Shown here piece by piece: positions 36,801 to 45,300 of a DNA stretch of 64,000 bases. The stretch comes from Thereva unica (Eukaryota; Arthropoda; Insecta; Diptera; Therevidae). The stretch is taken from assembly GCA_949987705.1 (NCBI GenBank), contig OX465283.1, forward strand, positions 161,587,850-161,651,849, given 5' to 3'. Positions within the stretch are counted from its first letter, which is position 1. Every line of letters starts with the position of its first letter. A program made the position numbers and the translations under genes. The notes beneath the pieces were generated by a model. The model ran no database searches. It saw only the letters and a program-made list of their open reading frames with translations, and was not told the origin of the DNA.

Positions 36801-39605
36801 ATTGTGATTCGGAAGATAGTCCGAAGGTGTTCGGGACAACTTGTGGTGTTCTGCAGGGATCCGGCCTGGGCCCGCTCCCGTTGATTGCAATGTACAATGA
36901 TATGTTGGGACTTCGACTTCCAAAGGAAGCAGTGGCGATCGGGTTCAAGGATGACACCGAGGTAGTGGTCGTAGGAAAACAGCCAGATGACATCGAACTG
37001 TATGCGAACGAAGCGATCTGGGAAATAAAAGTGTGGCTAGAACGCGCTTGCCCGACGTTTGCTGAGCACAAAAGTGAAGTGGCTTTGATCAGCAAACGGA
37101 GAAAGCCAGTGTCCGTAAGGTTCAAGGTAGGGGAACAGATCATCCACTCATAGCCCGCTCTAAGGTAACTGGGAGTGATGATCGACCGAAGGTTGAATTT
37201 CATAGCGCACTTGGTGGGTACGGCAGAATATGGCAGAGGGGAGCCAAGAAAGATACGTCGCCAGATTGCCAAGGGCCAAGGTGCCACTAACGTCGGAAAA
37301 CATCCTAAGCTACATGATGAGGTCTGAAGAAATGTGCAATGCTGAAGGCCATCCAAAGAAAGGTAAGGCTAGAAAAATGTCACGAGCAGTAGCATGCACG
37401 CACGTGCGAATGTGTGTATGTACAAATGCTGGGGCATGTTGGTCCGGCTGCCAATGCTTCACATACACATAAAAATAAAGTTGTCACCCCTCTAAACAAA
37501 GTACGTAGTACGATATAGTAAAATATAAAGTTGGACCACGAAAATAAAGCTGAAGGAAGCAAAATATTTCACAGCCTTTGGAGAGTAAAGCTTTGAAAAA
37601 CTGTAAGAAAACAGGAAGCACTTCAGAGCAAAGTATAGGTCTGCTGACTCGACAAGTTCCGTGAGGATTCCAGTCAGTTTGGCTAGATTCTCGTTTTCGC
37701 GTCACAAGATGGGGCCAATCAAATTCCATTTTCTTCGCCTGATTTGGTCGTCTATCTACGGCACGGCGCCATAGTTCTTTATTTGAAATTCTATCTTGCC
37801 AGCGGATTTTTAAGATACGACACAGGCATCTAATGATAAATCTTGTAGGCGCCTGGTGATGAATTGGATGACTTTCCATATTCCGAAACCGTACAAAAGA
37901 ACCGCCTTAACGTTGGAGTTGTACAGCCACAAATTGAGATCTCCTTGCTTTATTTATTCTGGAACTGACGTCTTCTTCTGCCCCGCCATTTGCGGTAATA
38001 ATACTACCGAGGTAGCAGAATTTATCTACCAATTCCACGTCACGGTTATTCAGAGCTGTGTATTCAAGAGTGTTTGCACTTATCCGCATTTCCTTGGTTT
38101 TAGTCGGATTTAGCCTTAACCCTGCTGAATTACTTTCTGTTGCCAAATTGTTTAACATGTTTTTGAAATCCTGGTGTCTCTGTGGGCCAGCAAACAGATA
38201 TCATAGGCGTAGTTGCGATCCTTAAGATCACCCCCTCCCTCAACCCATCGCTCATGAAATTTTTTTTTGTCTGACCAAAACCACCCGCTTTGTAAACTTA
38301 GTGTATACACCCTATAAACCAATATTTTGCGTTAACAGCTTTACGTGATAATTAATCCGGGAATTATATAATATCACCTTGAGATAACGCGTTGTTTCAG
38401 ATTATCTCGTTAAATACTATGGGAGATTATGTGCGCTCAGAGAAAAAAATATGCGAGATCAAGGAAACAGGTTAAACTTAACTTTATATAACTTTTAACA
38501 ATTAACATTTTTTCTCTATAAATAAATCATTAAAAAACTTTCAAAATAGCGTATTTTAACAATTCCACTTATCTCCTACAAGAAATGCACGAAAAAGTGC
38601 TAGTGAACAACGCAAATTTGAACTATTTCTCTGGCTAGACACAGCTTTTTGTTTGAGCAACTGAAGAGCTTAAGCAGATGTGAAATCTTGATTAACGATC
38701 TGCACTATTTAATACTTTGTGTGCATAGAAAGCACACTTTTACTCATTGTCTGGCACAGCAGAGGTGGCACTCTAATTACATTCGGTGGGTTTTTCCAAC
38801 TGCTTATATTAATAAATTGAAGTATTACATAAATGTTACCTTAATATCCCTATGGGTTATTGGGACTGTCTGTGAATGTAAATGGCCGACAGCCTTCGCA
38901 GCCTGATAGAATATTTTTAAAACCAAAGCTGGGTCCAAGCTGGAGCCGAGACAATCGGACAAAGATCCACCTTAAACGAAAAAACATGTTTTCCAAGAAT
39001 CGACAGTTAAAATACAATACCTTTGCATAATTCTGTCAGCAATAGATACTCAGCCTTTCCCTCTTGGGTTTTATCGATAAACGTTGCACCCACGAATTTT
39101 ACAATATTCGGGTGGCCCGAGAGCTGCTTGTGCACGTTGATTTCGTTAATAATGTTGTTGCACGCCTGTTTATCAGCTCCAATTAATCTCTTAAGGGCGT
39201 ATTCATTTCCGCTCTGAACATCTTGAACGACATAGACGAACGCAAATCCACCTAGAAATTAAACTCTGTGTTAATTGTGCACAAACCATTTTGACGTTTT
39301 ATATTGATTGATAGCAGCGGAGCAAGGCAGAAGATACTGCAAAGCCACACTTTATCCGATAGATGTGAAAAGGATTCGCAAATTGATGAAAAACTTGATA
39401 ATCAGGTGAAATATGAACAAACAAAGAATCGGGATTTCAGTCATTTATTATAGGAAATGAGGAAAAACGAACCTTCCGCAATGACACGCTTCACTCGCAG
39501 TTTTACGGAGCCAACTTCTATTACTTGCCCGACGAAATCATTCTCACTTTCGCCGATTGGCGAAGCGTTGAAATAACCCATTGCTGACTTCAGGAAGTCA
39601 CTCAT
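27755..39605 (-). CDS. aux: cyclin-G-associated kinase / auxilin (GAK family)
   Basis: Eleven exons read on the minus strand: 39473-39605, 39021-39251, 35997-36122, 35600-35938, 34531-35543, 34083-34465, 33741-34022, 31621-31844, 31115-31573, 27939-28100 and 27755-27865, about 1,154 codons in all. In order: Ark/NAK-type kinase (Gly loop EGGFAFVY, Lys in EYALKRL, DFG in [12 protein letters not shown] in [11 protein letters not shown]), PTEN-like phosphatase-fold domain without a CX5R active site, C2 domain, a Pro/Ser-rich region with clathrin and adaptor motifs (DLLN, DLLG, DPF), and a C-terminal J domain with HPD. Known role: recruits Hsc70 to clathrin coats to uncoat vesicles; required for Notch signalling in Drosophila. 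Phases fit throughout except between exons 2 and 3, where the catalytic-loop exon is missing. The total length otherwise matches the fly protein (about 1,165 residues, from memory). Confidence 0.93.
27939..28100 (-). CDS. aux: aux exon 10: J domain with HPD
   Basis: 54 codons, phase 0, acceptor TCTAG, donor GTTTGT. Starts [12 protein letters not shown] and ends [18 protein letters not shown] is the Hsc70-stimulating tripeptide. The intron before it (28101-31114) is 3.0 kb and transposon-rich. Confidence 0.92.
28399..29211. mobile_element. non-autonomous hAT element in the aux J-domain intron, hosting a second element
   Basis: The ends CAGCGGTTGGCAACC and, inverted, CAGTGTTCAGCAACTT are hAT-like. 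The flanks CCCTAGAC (28391-28398) and CTCTAGAT (29212-29219) match at six of eight positions, an old 8-bp target duplication. More than half of its length is a later insertion. Confidence 0.75.
28539..28973. mobile_element. TIR element, 435 bp, inserted in the hAT element
   Basis: The ends AAGGCCCCCTTTCACATACA and, inverted, AAGGCCCACTTTCAGACATT are flanked by TA on both sides. Interior sequence (GCCGCCAACTGGATGG, GGAAAACTGACAAAAAT on the minus strand) recurs at 59373-59530, a partial second copy. Confidence 0.7.
29223..29304. mobile_element. short relative of the 52-174 MITE
   Basis: The ends CTAGCACCCTTAAT and, inverted, GGCACCCTTAATCCGG enclose GGCCTACGTCATTCTGACGT, as in the element at 52-174, but with a smaller body. 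Confidence 0.45.
29314..29400 (+). mobile_element. left end of another hAT-type element
   Basis: CAGTGCTTCTCAAAGTGTGG is a standard hAT terminus. No matching right end was found, so only one end may survive. Confidence 0.4.
30010..30545 (+). mobile_element. LINE beta fragment 4 (C-terminal region), aux intron
   Basis: Pieces in order: [29 protein letters not shown], and later LDWNPQGS-type reading with [12 protein letters not shown]. This follows the order of the C-terminal tail of the beta family; several frameshifts are present. Confidence 0.65.
31115..31573 (-). CDS. aux: aux exon 9: DPF motif and Ser/Pro linker before the J domain
   Basis: 153 codons, phase 0, acceptor TTTCAG, donor GTAAGC. 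Starts [15 protein letters not shown] (DPF adaptor motif), then a Ser/Pro/Thr/Gln-rich stretch, and ends [10 protein letters not shown], the usual lead-in to the auxilin J domain. Confidence 0.9.
31621..31844 (-). CDS. aux: aux exon 8: linker
   Basis: Acceptor TTTCAG, donor GTAAAA, phase 1 to 0. Acidic and Phe-rich ([20 protein letters not shown]); ends KESSPQQQ. Confidence 0.86.
31950..32010 (-). mobile_element. LINE alpha copy 4: scrap of 3' tail
   Basis: The minus-strand order CTTACTACTAGACATTGCTC and CATGACGTGGACGACAAAAC corresponds to the alpha 3' UTR. It abuts gamma copy 2. Confidence 0.45.
32012..33705 (+). mobile_element. LINE gamma copy 2 in an aux intron (between exons 7 and 8)
   Basis: RT is present in three frame segments (about 32013-32460, 32533-33235 and 33209-33700): [66 protein letters not shown] and the catalytic [14 protein letters not shown]. 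Then comes the C-terminal [14 protein letters not shown] and [10 protein letters not shown] block, and it ends in GAAGAAAGAAGAAG. The endonuclease half is missing. At least two frameshifts make it inactive, yet it is the best-preserved gamma copy. It is antisense to aux. Confidence 0.85.
33741..34022 (-). CDS. aux: aux exon 7: adaptor/clathrin-binding linker
   Basis: Acceptor TTTCAG, donor GTAAGT. Pro-rich start ([12 protein letters not shown]), then clathrin-box-like [16 protein letters not shown] and PDLLG. A gamma LINE ends about 35-40 bp into the following intron. Confidence 0.88.
34083..34465 (-). CDS. aux: aux exon 6: C2 domain
   Basis: Acceptor ACACAG, donor GTAATA. Encodes [20 protein letters not shown] and [19 protein letters not shown], the C2 part of the PTEN-C2 module; ends [10 protein letters not shown]. 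Confidence 0.9.
34531..35543 (-). CDS. aux: aux exon 5: Pro-rich linker and PTEN-like domain
   Basis: 337 codons plus two bases. A Pro-rich linker ([12 protein letters not shown]) precedes the tensin/PTEN-like fold. The loop [19 protein letters not shown] replaces the CX5R catalytic loop, so phosphatase activity is not expected. Donor GTAAAA. Confidence 0.9.
35600..35938 (-). CDS. aux: aux exon 4: kinase C-lobe
   Basis: 113 codons, phase 0, acceptor TTCCAG, donor GTAAAA. Starts [18 protein letters not shown] (activation loop and APE), continues [20 protein letters not shown] and ends GPLELV. Confidence 0.92.
35997..36122 (-). CDS. aux: aux exon 3: kinase DFG segment
   Basis: 42 codons, phase 0, acceptor TTTGCAG, donor GTTAGT. 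Starts [20 protein letters not shown], the residues right after the HRDLK loop in GAK proteins, and ends QRNTLEDQ. Confidence 0.9.
36180..36440 (-). mobile_element. LINE beta fragment 5 in the aux exon 2-3 intron
   Basis: The minus strand reads [20 protein letters not shown] then [18 protein letters not shown], the RT entry motif also seen in beta fragment 2. It lies only about 60 bp upstream of aux exon 3. Confidence 0.7.
36465..37340 (+). mobile_element. LINE delta fragment 4 in the aux exon 2-3 intron
   Basis: Readings: [40 protein letters not shown], a catalytic box changed to GFKDDTEV, and [21 protein letters not shown]1-type RT order; frameshifts and altered catalytic residues show it is dead. 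Confidence 0.72.
37560..38270 (-). mobile_element. LINE beta fragment 6 in the aux exon 2-3 intron
   Basis: Minus-strand pieces [36 protein letters not shown] and [14 protein letters not shown] are followed, across frame breaks, by [20 protein letters not shown]. This is the C-terminal half of the beta RT protein. Confidence 0.78.
38271..39020 (-). other. rest of the aux exon 2-3 intron
   Basis: No LINE motif is seen here. I searched by eye on the minus strand for the missing kinase catalytic-loop exon (an HRDLK-type codon string followed by GT) and found none. Confidence 0.45.
39021..39251 (-). CDS. aux: aux exon 2: kinase N-lobe
   Basis: Acceptor TTCTAG, donor GTATTG. Encodes [20 protein letters not shown] with the ATP-binding Lys, helix C (NEINVHKQL) and the hinge YLLLTELCK. 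It ends one base into a codon, so the next exon must start with two bases; the next exon found does not. Confidence 0.9.
39473..39605 (-). CDS. aux: aux exon 1: N-terminus and Gly-rich loop
   Basis: ATG at 39605, reads [16 protein letters not shown] and ends RVKRVIAEG, with donor GTTCGT. It leaves phase 1, completed by exon 2 to give the glycine loop. Confidence 0.88.
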
Positions 39606-40035
39606 TTCGATCACTTCTTAAAGGAATGAAGAAACATAAACACCTTCAACTTCGCCGAATTATGATTACGCCGTGACAGTTCTGGGACTTTCATTTAACG
39701 ACTGTTCGGAGCTCCATTGTTAAAAGACAAGGGGTGCGTCTAAGGTAAGATGAAAATAGATGATGTTTTCTGACCTAGCCCGGATTTCATGAGCAATTTT
39801 TATGGCAATGGGTGTTTTTACACGGGCGTACAGCTGTTGTCAGATTAGGTTAGTTGACTGATTGTTTTCCCGCGTTCGGTTGAATACTTTCTTTGAAAAG
39901 AGTTTTTATAAAGTTTACTTAAAATTAATGTAAAAAAAAGGTTTTTTTCGTTTTTTTGATATTAAGTTTGAGCTTAAGAATTGTTTTTAGTGTAATTAAA
40001 GTTCTTAAAAGTGAGTTTTCGTGGAAAAAAGAACA
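39606..40035. promoter_or_regulatory. candidate bidirectional promoter of aux and the THAP-like exon
   Basis: This 430-bp gap holds both 5' ends if the 40036 exon is real. I see no TATA box. The stretch has no recognisable transposon, unlike the flanking DNA. Confidence 0.3.
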
Positions 40036-40100
40036 ATGAAGTGCGCAGTTTGTGAATGTTGGAATAATACGAAATTTTCGCGAGGAAAATGCTTCTTCAG
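40036..40100 (+). CDS. possible first coding exon of a THAP-type zinc-finger gene
   Basis: ATG at 40036 is followed by 21 codons and donor GTAAGG. The peptide MKCAVCECWNNTKFSRGKCF followed by F resembles the start of a THAP finger (Cys-x-x-Cys, Asn, basic loop, Phe-Phe). It lies on the strand opposite aux, about 430 bp from the aux ATG, so the two could share a promoter. I did not find a convincing continuation carrying the later Cys-x2-His pair. An acceptor before 40255 would keep the frame (FRFRSDG) but looks weak. It could be a chance reading frame. Confidence 0.3.
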
Positions 40101-41112
40101 GTAAGGGCTAATTAAAATACATCCTAAATACATATTTACATTAATAAATTTATGAATCCTGTGCTAAATACTCAAAAATTAAATTATTTTAGTAATATTT
40201 ACTTTGTTTACACTAACTGACGCTGATGCAAATTTCAAAGGAATCAGCTGATTAGATTTCGGAGTGACGGCGTTGAAAAATCTCATTTCTGGGGGCAAGA
40301 TTTTATTTTAGATGAAATCATAATTATTTTAACTCTCTCGTGCACCTCCTCCTCCACTAGCTTTTTCGCTTGTCTGCATAATCACAATTGGGGCGACAAC
40401 TGCGGCGACGACCAACGGCCTTGATTGTTCGCGCGTCTTGTGAACACAATTAGGGCGATGTCACTAGCTACAATGACTAAATTTTCCATTTCGAGGCAAA
40501 AAGAAATAACAATAATTTCATTTCAGCATATAAGTATGTTCATATGTATTTAGAAGTAGCTATATGAATTGCTCATAAGGGGTCATCCTTTATTAACATG
40601 AGGCTTTTAGGGATGGTGAGGGGTTCGATCCGAAGCTTACTCAATCTCACGTGAGTGGGAGAGGGAGTCTCGGCAAGTATCACGTAATTTTTTCTCGCAA
40701 GAAACAGTAACAGTTATGTGAAAAAACAAACTTAGGAGTTACCCTTTCTACTACCAAAACAAGAGTCTATAGAGGCGCGAGAGACGCTATCACCAATGAG
40801 TTTGATGTCACGATTTCGCACCTTGACGAGGCAAGCCACGGTGGTTTTTGAGTCTGAGACTTACGCCATGAGTAATCCCGAGCAGCCGCAACTCTAGTGT
40901 GGATGGTTTTCTCGCCTTGCTTTCCGTTCTGAAAAACTACGACGATAGTTTCGCCCGTCGCCCTAAAATTCCTTTCTGTAGTTTTATATTCTACCACAAA
41001 ATCCAAAAGTTCGATGCTCAGAATACCAAAAGGGAGTGTAATCGAGCGACTGTGAAGTCAAGAGGGTTTTCATGTCTGCCATTTTGCTAAACTCCACTTT
41101 CTTCTTCTGTAC
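40101..41112. other. intergenic DNA with a diverged repeat shared with 59.6 kb
   Basis: On the minus strand at about 40845-40915 sequence of the type AAAACCATCCACACTAGAGT resembles 59615-59665 on the plus strand (AAAACCATCCACACTCGTGT). This suggests a dispersed repeat of unknown type. Otherwise there is nothing to support. Confidence 0.35.
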
Positions 41113-41438
41113 AAAAACTGTACAAAAAGAAAGTTTTTCACATCACCCAGTATTTTTGTAACCGTATGACCTATTTCCATGAATTAGATACCAATGAACG
41201 CCACTACCTATTTATGGTGGTGAAATTGATGGTTCTATCTTACCAAATTTTGGAGTTAAGAGTCGTCAAAGTTGAGCTTTTGGGTTTTTTTAAACAAAAA
41301 TGTCAACTTCACCCCTACATCTTTCTCCAAAAAATGCGTAGGCGACATTTTTGTTAATAAAACCCAAAAACCCGTGGAGGAATTCTGTGCTTCAAAAATA
41401 CAGGGTGATGTGAAAAACTCTCTCTTTGTACAGTTTCT
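41113..41438. mobile_element. MITE, about 326 bp, with an inner hairpin
   Basis: Arms of about 45 bp share TTTTTCACATCACCC and CTGTACAAA. Inside lies a second inverted repeat (TTTGGGTTTTTTTAAACAAA at about 41280 against 41350-41375, loop about 50 bp). No coding capacity. Confidence 0.65.
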
Positions 41439-41524
41439 AGGCCCCATAGTAACTTATATTCAATTCAAAAATACCTATTCAACGACGTATTATACATAGC
41501 TATTGGAGGTGGGTACTAAAATTT

Positions 41525-41660
41525 GCATTCTCATTTCCCAAATAAGAAGAATGAGAGAAAACTAAAGCAAAAAATGGGAGTATAGGGTGAATGCTTCCAG
41601 AGAGCTTCCATAACATATGAACTGGAAGCGCTACATTGTTGGTGCTTTTGGTTGCTCCTT
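41525..41660 (-). repeat. dispersed repeat, inverted relative to 49600-49740
   Basis: The minus strand shares CATATGTTATGGAAGCTCTC and GCACTCACCCTATACTCCCA-like stretches with the plus strand at 49640-49700, about 110-130 bp in all. No terminal structure could be defined. Confidence 0.6.
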
Positions 41661-42102
41661 TCCCCTGGACTCAGTTTAATTAAAAAACTCTTGATTTTGT
41701 AACATTTATGATGCCGCCATTTTGTGTATGATAAGGTTTGTGTATGATAAGGTTTTACAATAAGCATTCATTGTCCTGACTCTTTTTCGTGTATTACTTG
41801 TGAGATTTTTAACAAATTATTTTAGAACCTAGATTTAATCTCTCTAAAAACAACACTTTTACTTCAATTTAATTTTATTTCGTTTCTATTTTCGTTTTTG
41901 TAACAATGTTTTGTTACATGCTAGTGACAGTGTTTATTAGGCTAACAACTAGTGTAGTGCTACATAAAATTTACATCAAGAAATATTTTTAAAGTTTTCA
42001 TTGATTGTGTTAAATAAAAGTGCACACATTTTTTATTTTGGTTTAACCCATAGCAAATTGCATAACTCTTCTCTTTACAATTTTTATTTTGCTGCCAGAA
42101 AA

Positions 42103-42340
42103 TCACATATAATAATTATTATTTAGTATTATCGGACATGTCCGCCTACTTAAAAAGATTTCCAACAAAAGAGCAAGAAAAGATATCACAATTCCAATTC
42201 CAAAGAATACTACAGCATACCGGGATTCAGTCAATCCAATCGATACGAATCCTGCAACTTTATTTTCACAAAACGGTTTTTGTGGAAACCACTTAAGACC
42301 TTCTCGTTTCATCAAGCCAACTTCTCTCTGCCAGCGGAGT
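42103..42340 (-). CDS. IR75-type exon 5: end of S2, M4 and tail
   Basis: Acceptor TTTTAG, ends with TGA at 42103-42105. Contains LRWQREVGLMKREGLKWF and the last membrane helix YAVVFFGIGIVISFLALLLE, followed by a short cytoplasmic tail. Confidence 0.88.
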
Positions 42341-45300
42341 CTAAAAAATATGAGATAGAAAGAATACATCGTCAAACACTGCATTTCAATTAGAAAAATT
42401 AATTTATAATCAGCAGGGATCGCATATCTATGCAACGATCAATAAAAGAGGATTTGCGCTGGCAATATCGATATCGAGGGTGCCTTCGACAATACATCCT
42501 TTCATACTATAGCTAGGACTCTAAGTAGACGAAATCTAAGTAGAACTTTCTGCGACTGGATCAACTCTGTGTTGAGAACTCGCAAACTTATGGTCTCTCA
42601 TTTTGATAGAAAAGGAGGTCGACAGGGAGAGTCTTATCTCCACTTCTGTGGTGCCTTGTTGGAGATGAGTTCCTAAGGCTATACTTAATGGCCGTATTTT
42701 TTTCGACCAAGGTTACGCGGATGATGTTTCGTCACAGTAACAGGTGAAAGCGAAGGTACCATGTCAAGAAACTTGCAGTAGACACTTGACTTGGCTCTAG
42801 CTGGTGCGCCAGCGTAGGACTAAAGGACAATCTTGATAAAACGATCCTGGGTCCTTTTATCAGAAGACGAACGCTAACTAACTTGAAGAACGTATTTGCG
42901 CAAGCAAAATTATAGGCTTTTCACATCAAGCCAAATACTTAGGAATTAGGAATCAACTGGAACCATCACACGGATACTTCGTTGTGCAAGACAAGTAGAT
43001 CCTAGTGGGTTTGCCGCAGAACTTTTGGATCCACCTGGGGTTTATAACCGAAAGCCGTCGCAGAATGTCTTTTTAGTCTTTTTTTGTTTTATGTGGCAGT
43101 TCTAAGCTCAGGAATCACTCTTTGTACCACCAGCCCGTTATGTCGGTTGTCACGTGATGGTGCCATGTCTAGCAGTAAGTTTAGTACGGGACGGAAATAG
43201 GTTAAGAGTTATGAGGGTTCAGGAGGCTGTTGAAGAAGCTGACGATGTACCCTGCGTTTGAACTCTTGGATGTTGTAGGAGTTCGGAAACTCTGTCTGCG
43301 GGAGGCTGTTCCACAGTCGACTTGCTCTTTTTAGACCTTACCTGACTTACGAGTTGCCCTAATAAGGCATCTCCCGGCTTAACTGGTTAATAATACAGAT
43401 CTTCGTATGGGTTAACTCGTTTTACATTGCCGTGACGGCTTTGTTTGTGCAGCAAATATAATTTGATATCTGTTTTTTTAATCATTACTCACCTTTGCCT
43501 AAAAAGTTCCTTGTACGGAAAACGTTTGTTTGTAGGAATCGCCATTATGGGCAGACGGAATGGATCCAATTCCTTTAACCCACACTTCTCATGCTCATTA
43601 TAAGTGTCACTAATAATTTGGTACCCTGTTTGTGCCTCCACCTGAAACGCAAATAGACCAGTCCGCACCTTTTCCATGCCGATGTTTGGTCGAATAAAGA
43701 CTTTCTCCCCTTTGGCCTGAATCTTTTTCGTAAAAAGAGCTCGTGTCACTGAGTCAGTTGTTTCCTAATATTGTGTCAAAATCTTTATTATTTTTTTTCA
43801 ACTACTATAATAGATTTTTTTACTTTGAAATAAACTTTGTTGTAAACCGTATCCTGAACGCCCACCTCCAAAGGAGACTGAGTAAGATCACCAATGGACC
43901 GAATTGCTTCACTTGGACTCTGTAAAAGTGCAACAATATTAGCCGAGAAGGACGTGAACAGGAACAGCGTTGTGACAAAAGTTGTAAATAGCAAAATTCG
44001 TATCGGTCGAGTAGGGACCTTTGCATGAAACCCTTGTTGGCAAAGTGCCCCCCACGCAAAAATAAAACAATCCGAAAATTTCAATTTGATACGGTGTTGA
44101 GGATGTAAAATTTGCATGGCCATGGTAAATGTGGTAACAGCTAAAAAGATTAAGATCGACCACCATACTTCTCCACTGAATGGTAATGCAAATATATTGG
44201 CAACAGCCGAGAGTGGGGGTTGGCGAAACATGATGCAGGCACGAATTTTGTAAGTTTCCGCAACAAAGTTTACTACTGGAACACGATCAAGTCGCATGAA
44301 AATAGCGTTGGCGCCAATTTGTAATTTTCCGCGCTTTAGTTGTCCCACGAGGCCGTCGAAGGTTCCGTTTTTGGTCCAGCCGTAGTTGTCCATTTGAATA
44401 AGGTCCAATCTGGAAAAAAGAGGGTTTGAATGTAGAAAGTAAATAAGAAATTTGGATTTAGTAAATGCTTTGTTTCCAAAGTATTGTGATGATTTTCGTG
44501 CCATCTATAAGTGAGGAAAACGATTTATACCCTCTTCATGACTTCGATCAACTCAGGTTCAACTCAGTCATAAACGGCGGACGAGTTGAAACTGGGTCAA
44601 CCACCCAACTCAGCTCTCCTACCTGGGTCGAGTTGATATTTTGCCTCATATAAGCGGGGTAAGTTGTAATTGGGTTGAAGTGACATTTGTTTTGATTGTT
44701 TACCATCTGTGAAGTCCTCTTTCGGCGTTAGTTTTGTGTTCGGTGTTTTTGCGTGCAAAGCATAAATGAGAATTTCATTCAAAAATTTGGAATTATGTTC
44801 TGATTTCAATTCAACTCTAACTCAACTCAAAGTGAACTCAACTCGACATCATATACGGTAGCCGAAGTTTCAACTCAACCTCGACTCAACTTTTCAACCT
44901 AGTCATAAACGCGGTAACTAATATTATATTATGAGTTGATTAACATACCTGAACTGTAAGTCTTGACCCAAATTCGATGTAAGCGGATAGTTTACTTTAG
45001 AGATCGTATCAATATGCCTCATATTTAGATCATCTATCGATGTATGCACATCAGGAAAGGCAACAACAAGTCCAGCTTTAAGATAAATCCAGTCTAAATT
45101 TCGGTACTTCTGATATTTTTCAAAAGCCTTTAGGTCTCTAGTTGCATTTTCCGGCTCAGCAATCCTTCTTGTCACCAAAGATACTTTCAAAGCATTGTGC
45201 CTAGCTACTTTATACACATCAAGCAAAACGCCCGTTTCCAGAACTATGACTTTGCAATCACTATCTGGAGTTATAAATACAGCACTTAGAGCACTTTCAA

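Noticed and set aside
36799..37356. 185-codon minus-strand frame inside the aux intron
   Set aside because: It is the antisense of LINE delta fragment 4 and not part of aux.
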